Numbered from the stretch's first letter, positions 41,942 through 51,254 are shown. The stretch: DNA of 64,000 nucleotides from Roseomonas haemaphysalidis (GCF_017355405.1 NZ_CP061178.1:62001-126000), one strand, 5' to 3'. The notes: generated from the letters alone by a model not told the origin. A program made the numbers and translations.

Positions 41942-43678
41942 ATGCCGATCAGTGACCTGGAGCGACGCTTCCTGGACCGCATCAGCCTGGACGTGCCTTG
42001 GGCGCTCGTCGAGACCTTCTCCACCATGCCGCGGTGGATGCCCGAGGATGTGAATGCGGCGGCCGACGTGATCGGTGCCCGCCTCACCGCGCTCGGCATA
42101 CCGTTTGAAATGCACCAGCCGGAAATCTGCCTGTCCGTGCCGTTGTCCGCATCCGTCAGCGCCGGCGGCAGGAGCTTCCGTGCCAAGCCGCCGTCATCGG
42201 CCCTGCCGGTGCCCGAGGGGCGCACGGCGCCACTGGTCCGGCTGCAAGCCAATCCCAAGGCATTGCGCAGCTACAACCGGGACATCAGCACGCTGTTCGG
42301 CGGCAGCATCACGTCGGTCGAGGATGTGCGCGCGCTGGTGGGTGGCAAGATCGTGGTTATGCAGGGCTTCGGCAACCCGGCGCTGACTTCGCTGATCGAG
42401 GAGTGGGGAGGCGTCGGCCTTATCGCCGTCAATCCGGGAATCGATATCCATTGGGGCACCTGCACCACGATCTGGGGCAGCCCTGACCTGGCCGACCTGC
42501 CACGCAAGCCGAAGATCCCCGTCGTCGCCGTCAATAATCCCGACGGCCAGGTCCTGATGGCAATGGCCGAGGCGGGCGGCGAGGCGACGATCCGCACCGA
42601 CATGCTGGAGGGCTGGTTCCCGCAGAAGATACCGGTCGTCACCATCCCCGGCAGTGTCGAGCCGGAGAAGTTCGCTTTGCTGCATGGCCATTACGACAGC
42701 TGGGACGTCGGCGTCGGCGACAATGCCACGGGAGACGCGACGATGCTGGAGATCGCGCGCGTCTTGTGGGAAGGCCGGGCCGAGCTGCGCCGCTCCGTCA
42801 AGATTGCCTGGTGGCCCGGACACTCGACAGGGCGCTACGCCGGTTCCACGTGGTTCGCTGATCGCTTCGCGCAGGATCTGGACGAGCATTGCGTGGCGCA
42901 GATCAATTGCGACAGCCCCGGCTGCCGCTGGGCCACCAGCTACCACGACACCCGCGCATTCACGGAAAGTGCCGCCATTGCCACTCAGGCGATCCTGGAC
43001 ATCGTGCCCGGCGCGGATGTCAAGACGTTGCGGCCGCCGCAGGCCGGCGACTACTCGTTCAACAACATCGGGCTGCCCAGCTTCTTCATGTTGTCCTCCA
43101 CCATGCCGGAGCATCTGAGGCTGGAGAAGAACTACTACGATGTCTCAGGCTGTGGCGCCAACATCGCCTGGCACACCGAGAATGACACCATCGAGATCGC
43201 GGATCGCGATGTGCTGATGACGGACATGCGGATCTATCTGCTGTCCGTGCTGCGTGTGGCAACGCCTGACATATTGCCGTTCGACTGGCTGGCGACCTGC
43301 GACGAGTTTCTCGAAACCATCGCCAGCTACGAAGCGGCTTCCGGCGGCATGGCCGACCTGAGCGCGGCGCGCACCGTTACTCTTGCGCTGCATGGCGCTT
43401 TGTCGCGCCTGTCGGAAGCTGCGCCCGCGCCCCGCAATGCCGCGCTGCTCCGGCTGGCACGATTGCTGGTGCCCGTGAACACCACGCGCGAGCCGCGCTT
43501 TCGGCACGATCCCGCCTATACCGTGCCGCCGCTGCCGACGCTGGCCATCGCTGCTGAACTGCCGCGCCTGCCAGAAGCATTGCGTCGCGCCGGACAAGTT
43601 GAATTGCTGCGCGGAATGAACCGCTACGTCGCGAGCATACGGGCGGCTCTGCATGTGGCAGAAGCGGCACTCAAATGA
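41942..43678 (+). CDS. M28 peptidase-like protein with altered active site
   Basis: A 578-residue protein. Residues ~120-235 resemble a PA insert; LLHGHYDSWDVGVGDNATG (His250, Asp252, Asp260) begins the M28 domain with its first metal ligands, and QINCDSPG (Asp324) and IAWHTEND give later ones. The catalytic EE of M28 is missing: the segment aligned with AEExGLxGS reads WWPGHSTGRYAGSTW, with Gly293-His294. It may be non-proteolytic or use another base. There is no signal peptide. ATG 41942 is chosen because GGAG lies 7 nt upstream; ATG 41936 would leave only 1 nt. It is divergent from the peptide importer operon. Confidence 0.75.
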   Translation: MPISDLERRFLDRISLDVPWALVETFSTMPRWMPEDVNAAADVIGARLTALGIPFEMHQPEICLSVPLSASVSAGGRSFRAKPPSSALPVPEGRTAPLVRLQANPKALRSYNRDISTLFGGSITSVEDVRALVGGKIVVMQGFGNPALTSLIEEWGGVGLIAVNPGIDIHWGTCTTIWGSPDLADLPRKPKIPVVAVNNPDGQVLMAMAEAGGEATIRTDMLEGWFPQKIPVVTIPGSVEPEKFALLHGHYDSWDVGVGDNATGDATMLEIARVLWEGRAELRRSVKIAWWPGHSTGRYAGSTWFADRFAQDLDEHCVAQINCDSPGCRWATSYHDTRAFTESAAIATQAILDIVPGADVKTLRPPQAGDYSFNNIGLPSFFMLSSTMPEHLRLEKNYYDVSGCGANIAWHTENDTIEIADRDVLMTDMRIYLLSVLRVATPDILPFDWLATCDEFLETIASYEAASGGMADLSAARTVTLALHGALSRLSEAAPAPRNAALLRLARLLVPVNTTREPRFRHDPAYTVPPLPTLAIAAELPRLPEALRRAGQVELLRGMNRYVASIRAALHVAEAALK

Positions 43679-43846
43679 TGGGAGAGGGTCCCGCTTGCGC
43701 CATGGATGCCCAAAGAGCGCCAAGGCGCTGATGATCAACGAGTTGTCAAGCGGCATCGAAAGATATGTGCAAATCGTAACGAGCATAGAGGGGTGGGCTT
43801 GTTTATAAGACCTTAGGTCGTGGTGCGACAATTCACAGAGAGCGCC

Positions 43847-44092
43847 ATGAACAAGCCCATCAGCTATGCTGCCGCCGCCGAACTCGTCGAGGCCTATGCG
43901 AAAGGCGAGTATGGCTCGCTTAAATCAGCCTTATCCGTTCTGGCGGCCGGGCTGAGATGGAAAGAGCAGTATGACGGCGATGACGAGGAGCCAGCTCTCA
44001 TCGCCGATGCTTATGCGCTCGTCTTCCCGATGCACAAGCTGACGTTCCGGCAGCTCGCCTCGACCATGCGGGCGCTTTCCTCCAGCCCTTGA
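43847..44092 (+). CDS. Small hypothetical protein (81 aa)
   Basis: Begins MNKPISYAAAAELVEAYAKG and continues as helices with an acidic EQYDGDDEEP stretch; likely soluble and all-helical. Start at 43847 has AGAG a few bases upstream; a longer start at 43820 is possible. Its codons are less GC-biased than the neighbours', and it stands alone between the M28-like gene and operon A, suggesting an accessory origin. I do not recognise the family. Confidence 0.5.
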   Translation: MNKPISYAAAAELVEAYAKGEYGSLKSALSVLAAGLRWKEQYDGDDEEPALIADAYALVFPMHKLTFRQLASTMRALSSSP

Positions 44093-44227
44093 AGCGCAGC
44101 TGGGTCGTTCAGATGTTGGCGGCCCGTGATCGACGGTCGCATGGACGTTGGCGCATCGCACCGTTGTCCCTTCCTCGGCGGGCTCCCGTGCCCGTCAAGG
44201 ATGCGCGATCAGGATGCCGAGGCGGTG

Positions 44228-44899
44228 CTAAAGGCCAGGCTTGCGCGGCAACCATCCCTCACCCCCGGGCGGCCGTTGGAGCATGGGACGCTCGTGAATC
44301 TCGCCTAGCGCCGCATAGAAGGGGCCGCCCAGGCGCGCCACAGGGCGCATAGCGATGCTGTCGACCCGCGAGCCATCGAAGATTTCATGGGCCAGATGAA
44401 AGGCCACGACCTCGCCGATATACAGGGTGTTCACCCCACGCCCCAGCGGCACCATCTGATCAAGCCGGCATTCCATGTGCACCGGAGAGGCCGCAAGGCG
44501 TGGGGGGCGCACGTGGCGGCTTGGCAGCAGCGATAGCCCCAGCGCCTCGGCCTCGCTGATCTCGGGCGGGAATTCCTGTGCGGAAGCGTGCATCGCCTCC
44601 ATCGACGCCTCTGTCGCCACGTTGACCACGAATTCGCCGTTCGCGCGCAGGTTCCTCGCCGTATCCTTGACGGCGCCGTCGCCGGCCCGGGCGGCGATGT
44701 TGATGGCCAGCATCGGCGGGCTGGTCGCGACGTAGTTGTAGGAGCTGAAGGGCGCGACGTTCACCCGCCCCGCCTCGTCCACCGTGGTGATCCAGGCGAT
44801 CGGGCGCGGCACGACGCAGCCGACGATCAGGCGATAGGCGGCCGCCGTGTCCAGCCCTTCCCCATCGACGAAGGCGAAGCCGTCGGATGCGTCGGTCAT
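44228..44899 (-). CDS. Flavin reductase family protein
   Basis: A 223-residue FMN-binding split-barrel protein. The VGCVVPRPIAWITTVDEAGR and NVAPFSSYNYVATSPP segments are the flavin-binding core, and GEFVVNVAT follows. Members reduce free flavin for a monooxygenase or act directly as oxidoreductases. It is the last gene of operon A and overlaps the LeuD-like gene by 4 nt. No two-component monooxygenase lies in operon A, so its partner is unclear. Confidence 0.85.
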   Translation of the reverse strand: MTDASDGFAFVDGEGLDTAAAYRLIVGCVVPRPIAWITTVDEAGRVNVAPFSSYNYVATSPPMLAINIAARAGDGAVKDTARNLRANGEFVVNVATEASMEAMHASAQEFPPEISEAEALGLSLLPSRHVRPPRLAASPVHMECRLDQMVPLGRGVNTLYIGEVVAFHLAHEIFDGSRVDSIAMRPVARLGGPFYAALGEIHERPMLQRPPGGEGWLPRKPGL

Positions 44900-45429
44900 A
44901 TCGCGGCCCCCCTGCGCTCAGCGAATTCATGTTCGAGAAGCGGAATGGTGCCGCCGGCCCGCCAGATCTGTACCATGCGCGGCGAGAAGGGCCGCGCCTG
45001 CAGCACCACCCCCGCCGCGTTGCGGATCACGCCCGTGGCCGGGTCGGCCTCGATCACGTCGCCGTCCTCCACCGCGTCTGCGATGCCGGGGCAGGTCATG
45101 ATGGGCAGCCCGACGTTCAGGGCCCGGCGGATGATGCCGGACTCGCAGGATTCCACGATCACCGTAGCGATGCCGGAGGCTTTCATCGCCACGCTGACCT
45201 CGACATGGTTGTGGTGGCCGAAGTTGCGTCCGCCCACCACGATGTCGCCCGGTCGTACCTCCACCGGAAATTCGGGGCGCAGGCTGCGGAAGCACATGGC
45301 GCGCAGCGCGTCTTCGTCGAAGGCCTTACCGAAACCCTCACGGACGATCGAGAACTCGATGATGCCGTCGTCTCCGCTGATGTTGTCACCGAACTTCCAG
45401 ACGCGGCCTCGCCGTTTGGTGTCGCTCAT
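44896..45429 (-). CDS. LeuD-like small subunit of an aconitase-family dehydratase
   Basis: A 177-residue swivel-domain protein. RVWKFGDNISGDDGI stands where LeuD/AcnD proteins have the (F/K)GDNINTDxI loop; VVGGRNFGHHNHVE matches the substrate-binding GxNFGxGSSRE loop but in the variant seen in non-leucine family members. With the LeuC-like large subunit it should dehydrate/hydrate a hydroxy-di- or tricarboxylate. The regulon context makes a catabolic hydroxyacid more likely than isopropylmalate. It overlaps both neighbours by 4 nt. Confidence 0.82.
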   Translation of the reverse strand: MSDTKRRGRVWKFGDNISGDDGIIEFSIVREGFGKAFDEDALRAMCFRSLRPEFPVEVRPGDIVVGGRNFGHHNHVEVSVAMKASGIATVIVESCESGIIRRALNVGLPIMTCPGIADAVEDGDVIEADPATGVIRNAAGVVLQARPFSPRMVQIWRAGGTIPLLEHEFAERRGAAI

Positions 45430-46718
45430 GGTGCGGCCCCCCCGGCGGGCGCTTTTAGCAGGCTGCGCGGGTCCACAATCCGGCCCGTGACCGCCGCGGC
45501 GGCGACGGCGGAGGCGCCGGCCAGGAACACCTCCGCCAGCCGGCTGCCGTTGCGGCCCTGGTAGTTGAACTGCTGGGTCGAGATCAGAACCTCATGGTCG
45601 TTCAACTGGCCCTGGTAGCCCCAGCAGGTGGTGCAGCCTGGCGCCAGCACCGTGGCGCCGGCATCGGAAAATATTTCCAGCAGCCCCTCGCGCGCGGCGG
45701 CGGAATAGATCTCGCGGCTGCCGGGGGTGATGTAGAGCGTGACGTGCCGTGCCACTTGGCGGCCGCGCAGCACGGCGGCGGCGGCGCGCATGTCGTCCAG
45801 CCGGTTGCCGGAGCAGGAACCGATGGTCGCCTGGTCGATCCGTCGGCCACTGACCTTCTCCACCGGCACGCCGCCATGCAGGTCCGGCGGGCGGGTGACC
45901 ATCGGGGACAGGGTGGCGAGGTCGTAGGTTGCTTCCAGCACGTAGGAGGCGTCCGGGTCCGCCTCCATGATCTGCCAGGGCCGCCCTGCGGCGCGGCTTT
46001 CGACATAGGCGCGCGCTACGCCATCCACCGGCATCACGCCGGTATAGGCGCCGCTGTGGAACAACGAGGCCAGGATGGTTTGCCGGTCGTCCAGCGACAG
46101 CCCGGCGATGGCGGGGCCGGTGAATTCCACGCAGCAGCCGAGCAGCCGGTCCGTGGCGCCGAAGTCGCGGATGATGGTCTGGATCAGATCGCGTGCGCCG
46201 ACGCCTTCCGGCATTGCGCCGGTCAGGGTGATGCGTGCGGAGGGCGGCACAGAAAGCCAGTTCTGGTCCTCGATCAGCGACACCACCACTTCCGTCGAGA
46301 TCGGGATGTTCAGCGCGCCGACGGCGCCGAGGCTGGCGATGTTGCCTTCGTCGGAAAAGATCAGCAGGCCCGGGCGCGCGAAGCCGCGCTCCATCATCAC
46401 CTGATGCCGCAGGCCGCTGCCGGGGCCGAAGAAGTTCTCGATTCCCTGGGCCTCGCACCAGTCGCGCAGCGAGCGGTGCGTCTGGTAGTGGTGCGACCCC
46501 ATGGCGGCGGAGGTGGAATGGTCGATCACCATCACCGCCTTGTCGGGGCGCGGGATGCGCTCCACACCAATGCGCTGCAGGTTGCGCAGGTGGCCCGGCC
46601 AGAACAACTCCTGACACACGGTGTAGTCGGCCGAGACGGTGACGTATTCGCCCACCTCCACGGCCTCGCGCCCCAGCGCGCGGGCGATGATCTTCTGCGC
46701 GATGGTCTGGCCTGGCAT
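45426..46718 (-). CDS. LeuC-like large subunit of an aconitase-family dehydratase
   Basis: A 430-residue subunit. GQTIAQKIIARALGREAVEVGEYV and VMVIDHSTSA are typical of the LeuC/homoaconitase branch (the first quoted as pattern, with interruption). Cluster ligands are Cys in TIGSCSGNRLDD and the pair in APGCTTCWGYQG. It carries the 4Fe-4S cluster and acts with the LeuD-like subunit. No leuA or leuB gene is nearby; instead a Bug binding protein gene is 16 nt upstream, so the substrate is probably an imported carboxylate. Confidence 0.85.
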   Translation of the reverse strand: MPGQTIAQKIIARALGREAVEVGEYVTVSADYTVCQELFWPGHLRNLQRIGVERIPRPDKAVMVIDHSTSAAMGSHHYQTHRSLRDWCEAQGIENFFGPGSGLRHQVMMERGFARPGLLIFSDEGNIASLGAVGALNIPISTEVVVSLIEDQNWLSVPPSARITLTGAMPEGVGARDLIQTIIRDFGATDRLLGCCVEFTGPAIAGLSLDDRQTILASLFHSGAYTGVMPVDGVARAYVESRAAGRPWQIMEADPDASYVLEATYDLATLSPMVTRPPDLHGGVPVEKVSGRRIDQATIGSCSGNRLDDMRAAAAVLRGRQVARHVTLYITPGSREIYSAAAREGLLEIFSDAGATVLAPGCTTCWGYQGQLNDHEVLISTQQFNYQGRNGSRLAEVFLAGASAVAAAAVTGRIVDPRSLLKAPAGGAAP

Positions 46719-46734
46719 GGCGCGGCCCCCTTTC

Positions 46735-47709
46735 TCAGTTCGCCTGCGTGCCGGCGGCGCGCGACACCTCGGCCCAGCGGGAGATTTCCTGCCGGATGCG
46801 GCTCATCAACGCTTCCGGCGTGCTGGGCGCGGCGGAAGCGCCCTGGGAAGCGAAGATGCGCTGCACCTCGGCATCCTTCAGCGTATCGGTGATGGCACCG
46901 CGCAGCAGGTTCAGGCGGTCTGCCGGGACGGCGGCGGGGGCCAGCACGCAGTACCAATTCTCCAGCTCCAGGTCCCGGACCCCGGCTTCCGCCAGGGTCG
47001 GCACGTCCGGCAGCGCGGGCAGCCGGGCCCCGGTGGTCACCGCCAGGGCGCGCAGGTCGCCGGACTGGATGAAAGGCAGCAGGGCAGGGGCCTCGCCGAT
47101 CATCATCTGGATCTGCCCGGCCACCAGGTCGGTGGTGGCGGGGGCGGCGCCGCGGTAGGGCACGTGCACCATGTCGATGCCGGTGCGCAGGCGCAGCAGC
47201 TCTCCCGCCAGGTGCGGGCCGGTGCCGTTGCCGCCGGAGCCGAAGGACAGGCCACCAGGCTTGCTCTTGGCCAGCGCCACCAGCTCGGCCACCGTGCGGG
47301 CGGGCACCCTGGCGTTGATGGCCAGGATCTCCGGCACCGCCGCCATCATGGTCAGGGGCGCGAAGTCCTTGAGCGGGTCGTAGGGCATCTGCGGCATGAG
47401 GCTGAGTGCGCCGGCCAGCGAGCCGGTGCCGCCGACGCCCACCGTGTAGCCATCGGGCGGCGCTTTCGCGACAGCCTCGAGCCCCAGCACGCCGCCGGCG
47501 CCGGGGCGGCTGTCGACGATCACGGGCTGGCCCAGGCGTTCGGTCACGCCGCGGCCAACGGCGCGGCTGAAGGCATCCGACGGGCCGCCGGGCGCATACG
47601 GCAGCACCCAGCGGATCGGTCTTGCGGGAAAGCGCTCGCCCTGCGCAAGGGCGGGGCGCGCCAGGCCGATGGCGAGCAGCCCAAGGCCCGCGAATTCTCT
47701 GCGACGCAT
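46735..47709 (-). CDS. Bug-type (TctC family) periplasmic binding protein
   Basis: A 324-residue solute-binding protein. Signal peptide MRRREFAGLGLLAIGLARPALA; mature signatures FPARPIRWVLPYAPGGPSD and VIVDSRPGAGGVLG; HVPYRGAAPATTDL later. The start ATG 47709 follows an excellent GGAGGAAA ribosome binding site. It heads operon A; the candidate operator 47787-47804 lies 78 nt upstream. No TctA/TctB membrane genes are in the window. Confidence 0.88.
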   Translation of the reverse strand: MRRREFAGLGLLAIGLARPALAQGERFPARPIRWVLPYAPGGPSDAFSRAVGRGVTERLGQPVIVDSRPGAGGVLGLEAVAKAPPDGYTVGVGGTGSLAGALSLMPQMPYDPLKDFAPLTMMAAVPEILAINARVPARTVAELVALAKSKPGGLSFGSGGNGTGPHLAGELLRLRTGIDMVHVPYRGAAPATTDLVAGQIQMMIGEAPALLPFIQSGDLRALAVTTGARLPALPDVPTLAEAGVRDLELENWYCVLAPAAVPADRLNLLRGAITDTLKDAEVQRIFASQGASAAPSTPEALMSRIRQEISRWAEVSRAAGTQAN

Positions 47710-47786
47710 AACTATTTCCTCCCGCCACGGCCTGTTTCCCAGGCTCAAGCGGTCGGAGCGAAGCATGCGGATCGGATATGATCAAT

Positions 47787-47804
47787 AGACTAATTGAATG
47801 ACCT
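47787..47804. promoter_or_regulatory. Regulon operator copy 1 (upstream of operon A)
   Basis: AGACTA-ATTGAA-TGACCT, one of four copies of the dyad AGRYYA-N6-TRRCYT in this region. It lies in the 122-nt gap between the hydrolase gene and the Bug gene that begins operon A, 78 nt from that start codon. The probable binding protein is the GntR/UTRA regulator at 51255. Confidence 0.55.
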
Positions 47805-47831
47805 ATAAGCCATGTCGCCTGGGTGCGATGG

Positions 47832-48641
47832 TCAGCGGGCCGGTGCGTGCTCCGCCAGGAAGGCACCCACGGCAGCGTTGAAGGCGTCCGGTGCCTCGAT
47901 CCCAGGCAGGTGGCCCGCCTGGGGAATCTCCAGGAAACGGCTGTCCGGGATCACCTCCGCCAGGGCGCGCATGGAGGTGGGCATCGCACCGTCCTCCGCA
48001 CCGGCGAGCAGCAGCACCGGCTGCCGCAACCCCGGAAGGGCGTCGCGGAAGCCATAGTTCTGCAAGGCGGTCGCGCAAGCCACGAAGCCTTCCAGCGGCG
48101 TGCTGGCAATCATCGCCCGCAGCCGTGCCAGTGCGGGGTGGCCCTGGCGGGAGCGGGCGGTGAACCAGCGGGCCACCGTCATCTCGGCCACCGCCTCCAT
48201 GCCATTCGCCCGGGCGAAGTCGATCCGCTCCTGCCAGCTGGCCGCGCCACCCGGCGCGGTGCCGGCCTGGCCGTCAGAGGCGACCACCGCGGAAACCAGC
48301 GCGGGCTCCCGGGAAGCGAGCAGCATCGCGGTGGCAGCACCCATCGAGACGCCGATGAACGCCGCCTGCGTGGCGCCCACATGCCGCATCAGCGCCGCCG
48401 CGTCGGCTGCCAGTTCATCGAGGTGAGTGGCGGCCGCGGGCACTTCGGTGCCGCCATGGCCGCGCTGGTCGTAGCGCAGGATGCGGTAGCGGTTCCCAAA
48501 GGCAGCCACCTGATCATCCCACACCGTCAGGTCGGTGAGCAGCGAGTTGCTGAACACCAGCCACGGCGCCCCCTCGGGTCCATCCAGCCGGATGCGGAAC
48601 CGCAAGCCGCGAAGCTGCACCGTTTCGGTCTTAGTCCCCAT
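47832..48641 (-). CDS. Alpha/beta hydrolase, 3-oxoadipate enol-lactonase-like
   Basis: A 269-residue alpha/beta-hydrolase. RYDQRGHGGTEVP precedes the nucleophile elbow GVSMGAATA (Ser nucleophile); GAEDGAMPTSM holds the acid and IPQAGHLPGIEAPDAF the His. The arrangement and length match PcaD-type enol-lactonases; related esterases cannot be excluded. It is divergent from ttdA, with operator copy 2 between them, so it probably belongs to the same regulon. Confidence 0.82.
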   Translation of the reverse strand: MGTKTETVQLRGLRFRIRLDGPEGAPWLVFSNSLLTDLTVWDDQVAAFGNRYRILRYDQRGHGGTEVPAAATHLDELAADAAALMRHVGATQAAFIGVSMGAATAMLLASREPALVSAVVASDGQAGTAPGGAASWQERIDFARANGMEAVAEMTVARWFTARSRQGHPALARLRAMIASTPLEGFVACATALQNYGFRDALPGLRQPVLLLAGAEDGAMPTSMRALAEVIPDSRFLEIPQAGHLPGIEAPDAFNAAVGAFLAEHAPAR

Positions 48642-48699
48642 GCCACCCGCTCCCGTGCTGTTTGTGGGCAAGGTGGACGAGGCGTTGCAGGAAGTCAAA

Positions 48700-48717
48700 A
48701 GGCCAGTTTATTGACTT
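48700..48717. promoter_or_regulatory. Regulon operator copy 2 (upstream of operon B)
   Basis: AGGCCA-GTTTAT-TGACTT matches the AGRYYA-N6-TRRCYT dyad. It lies in the divergent gap, 77 nt before the dehydratase alpha start (48795) and 58 nt from the hydrolase start (48641), so it could control both directions. It is flanked by AAA before and AATGG after, as in copy 3. Confidence 0.55.
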
Positions 48718-48794
48718 AATGGCCACTGGACGACATGCTGTTGGTAAGGCCACCGGCGGGCAAACCAGGGCGGCCATGACCAAAGGGGAACGCC

Positions 48795-49664
48795 GTGCCG
48801 ATCACCTATGAGCGGATAAAGGATCTCACGGCACAGCTCTATGCCTGGTCGCTCCGCAAAGTGCCGGACGACACGCTGGAGGCATTGCGGCGGGCGCGCG
48901 AAACGGAAAGCAATCCGGTCGCGCAAAAGACGCTGGGCATCCTGCTGCGCAGCGCCGAGATGGCGGAAACGCAGGACCGGCTGGTCTGTTCCGATTCCGG
49001 CGTGCCGACCTTCACCATCGGGATCGGCACCGCCACGCGGCTGGAAGGCAACATCAAGCAGGCGGTCTCGGATGGCTTCGACGCGCTGATCGCCACCTCC
49101 AGCCCGCCGCTGCTGAAGCATGTCACCAACCCGCTGACCAACGAGCGTGGCTACCGCGGCAAGGAAATGCCGCTGGTCACCTGGGACCTGCTGGACGGCG
49201 CCGACTACGTGGACATCACCTGCCAGCCCAAGGCGCTGGGTTCCGGCCGCTGGGCGGCGATGGAGATCTTCACCTTCCCGACGCTGGAGCAGATCGAAGG
49301 CTACGTGATGAACTGCGTGCTGAAGGCGGGCTCGCAGCATTGCCCGCCGGTCAACATCGGCGTCGGCATCGGCGGTTCCTTCGACTACTGCGCCAAGCTC
49401 GCGGCGCGGGCGACGCTGCGGCAATACGGCACGCCCAACCCGGACCCGACGCTCGCCGCCATGGAGGCGCGCCTGCTGAAGGCGGTGAACGCTACGGGCT
49501 TCGGGCCGATGGGCACGGGCGGCGACACCACGGCGCTGGGCGTGCACATCGAATACGCCGCCGGCCATGGCTTCACGCCTGTCGCCGTCGCCTTCAATTG
49601 CTGGATCAACCGCCGCACGCGCGCGCGCCTGTACGACGACGGGCGTGTGGAGCGGCTGGAATAG
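48795..49664 (+). CDS. Class I fumarase/tartrate dehydratase alpha subunit
   Basis: A 289-residue protein equal to the N-terminal half of class I fumarases (TtdA-like). Three Cys for a 4Fe-4S cluster are in LVCSDSGVPTF, SQHCPPVNIGVGIGG and FNCWINRRTRA. It dehydrates a hydroxydicarboxylate such as tartrate, malate or a substituted malate. It starts operon B, 11 nt ahead of the beta subunit gene. A dehydratase of this class together with an aconitase-type one in the same regulon suggests two separate hydration steps. Confidence 0.87.
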   Translation: MPITYERIKDLTAQLYAWSLRKVPDDTLEALRRARETESNPVAQKTLGILLRSAEMAETQDRLVCSDSGVPTFTIGIGTATRLEGNIKQAVSDGFDALIATSSPPLLKHVTNPLTNERGYRGKEMPLVTWDLLDGADYVDITCQPKALGSGRWAAMEIFTFPTLEQIEGYVMNCVLKAGSQHCPPVNIGVGIGGSFDYCAKLAARATLRQYGTPNPDPTLAAMEARLLKAVNATGFGPMGTGGDTTALGVHIEYAAGHGFTPVAVAFNCWINRRTRARLYDDGRVERLE

Positions 49665-49675
49665 GAGGGACGACG

Positions 49676-50311
49676 ATGGAGGAGATCCGACGGCTGCGGA
49701 TGCCGCTGTCGCAAGAGGACGCGCTCTCGCTCCAGGCGGGTGAGATGGTGCTGCTGGACGGCGAGATCGTCATCACCGCCGGCCTGCCGACGCATCACCG
49801 CCTGGTGGAATGTGCGGCCGGCACGCGAGAGGCGCCGCGCGACCTGCGCGGTGTCGGGCTGTTCCACCTTGGCAGCTATTCCGAGGAAACCGAGGCCGGT
49901 GGCTTCGACGTGCTTTACATGAACCCGACCACCAGCACCCGCTTCAACGCGCTGATGCCCGGGCTGATCCGGCATTTCGGCCTGCGCGCGGTGGGCGGCA
50001 AGGGCGGGCTGGATGCCGCCTGCGTGGCGGCGATGCGCGAGGTGGGCTGCGTTTACCTGTCCTTCGTCGGCGGCGGCGCGCCGCTGCTGTCGGATGCCAT
50101 CCGCGAGGTGGTTTCGGTGCACTGGAACGACCTGGTATCCCACTACCGCCTCGTGACGCTGCGGGTGGAAGGGCTGGGGCCGCTCACTGTCGGCATCGAT
50201 GCGCATGGCCACAGCCTTTACGGCGACCTCAACGCGGCCGCCGAGGCGCGGCTGCCTTCCATCATGGCCGAACTGGCGCGCGAGCGCGCCATCGCGGGAG
50301 ACCCGGCGTGA
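49676..50311 (+). CDS. Class I fumarase/tartrate dehydratase beta subunit
   Basis: A 211-residue protein equal to the C-terminal domain of class I fumarases (TtdB-like). RLRMPLSQEDALSLQAGEMV and GEIVITAGLPTHHRL match the family start; MNPTTSTRFNALMPGLIRHF and GGKGGLD are the substrate-domain motifs. It forms a complex with the alpha subunit. A GGAGG-type ribosome binding site precedes ATG 49676; the stop overlaps the next gene's GTG. Confidence 0.87.
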   Translation: MEEIRRLRMPLSQEDALSLQAGEMVLLDGEIVITAGLPTHHRLVECAAGTREAPRDLRGVGLFHLGSYSEETEAGGFDVLYMNPTTSTRFNALMPGLIRHFGLRAVGGKGGLDAACVAAMREVGCVYLSFVGGGAPLLSDAIREVVSVHWNDLVSHYRLVTLRVEGLGPLTVGIDAHGHSLYGDLNAAAEARLPSIMAELARERAIAGDPA

Positions 50312-51222
50312 CCCAGGATACCCTCCTTCTCCTCGCCCCCCTGCCCAAGGACCTGCACGACGCGCTGGCGGCGGAATACACGCTGGTGGAACGGGCCGAC
50401 GCCGCCGCGTCTCAGGCACGCATCGCCGTCACCACCGGCATGGCGGGCGCCGACGCCGCGACCATGGAGGCACTGCCGGCGCTGAAGCTGATCGCATCGC
50501 AGGGCGTCGGGCTCGACCGGATCGACCTGGCCGCCGCGGCGCGGCGCGGCATCGCCGTCTGCCACACGCCGGACGAACTGACGGAGGACGTGGCTGACTT
50601 CGCCATCGGCCTGATGTACGCCGCCGCCCGGCGCATCGTGGAAGCCGACCGCTTTGTGCGCTCCGGGCGCTGGAGCCACGAACGCATGGGACTCGGCATC
50701 GGCCTGTCCGGCAAGACGCTGGGCGTGGTCGGCATGGGCAAGATCGGCCGCGCCGTGGCGCGCCGCGCCGCCGGGCTCGGCATGGCGGTGGCCTGGACCG
50801 GGCCGAACCCGAAGCCGGAGCTGCCCTGGACCTTTGTGCCGGAGCTGACCGAACTGGCGGGGGCGGCCGACGTGCTGGTGCTGGTGGCGCCGGGCGGCGC
50901 CGCGACGCGGCACATGGTGGATGCCGCGGTGCTGGCCGCGCTCGGGCCGCGCGGCATTCTGGTCAATGTCGCGCGCGGCTCGGTGGTGGACGAGGCGGCG
51001 CTGCTGGCGGCGCTGGAAGGGCGGAGCATCGCCGGCGCCGGTCTCGACGTCTTCGCCAGCGAGCCCGACCTGGACCCGCGCTTCCTGCCGCTGGAAAACG
51101 TGGTGCTGGCGCCGCACTACGCCTCGCTGACCGCCGAAACGCGGCGGGGCATCATCGGCAGGCTGCTTTCCGATATCGGGCATTTCCGTGCCGGCCGGCC
51201 GTTCTTCAACGCCGCAGGGTAG
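50308..51222 (+). CDS. D-2-hydroxyacid dehydrogenase
   Basis: A 304-residue NAD(P)-dependent dehydrogenase. The Rossmann motif is GVVGMGKIGRAVA; the catalytic triad is represented by Arg in NVARGSVVDE, Glu in FASEPDLD and His in APHYAS. It interconverts 2-oxo and D-2-hydroxy acids, and after a dehydratase could reduce or oxidise an alpha-hydroxy acid intermediate. The start is GTG 50308, overlapping the previous stop (GTGA). Confidence 0.88.
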   Translation: MTQDTLLLLAPLPKDLHDALAAEYTLVERADAAASQARIAVTTGMAGADAATMEALPALKLIASQGVGLDRIDLAAAARRGIAVCHTPDELTEDVADFAIGLMYAAARRIVEADRFVRSGRWSHERMGLGIGLSGKTLGVVGMGKIGRAVARRAAGLGMAVAWTGPNPKPELPWTFVPELTELAGAADVLVLVAPGGAATRHMVDAAVLAALGPRGILVNVARGSVVDEAALLAALEGRSIAGAGLDVFASEPDLDPRFLPLENVVLAPHYASLTAETRRGIIGRLLSDIGHFRAGRPFFNAAG

Positions 51223-51254
51223 CGTGAACCGGCAGGGCTATGGGAAAGAGCGCT

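Noticed and set aside
44896..46718. Leucine-biosynthesis leuCD
   Set aside because: No leuA or leuB nearby, altered small-subunit loops, a Bug gene directly upstream and a shared catabolic operator point to another hydroxyacid.
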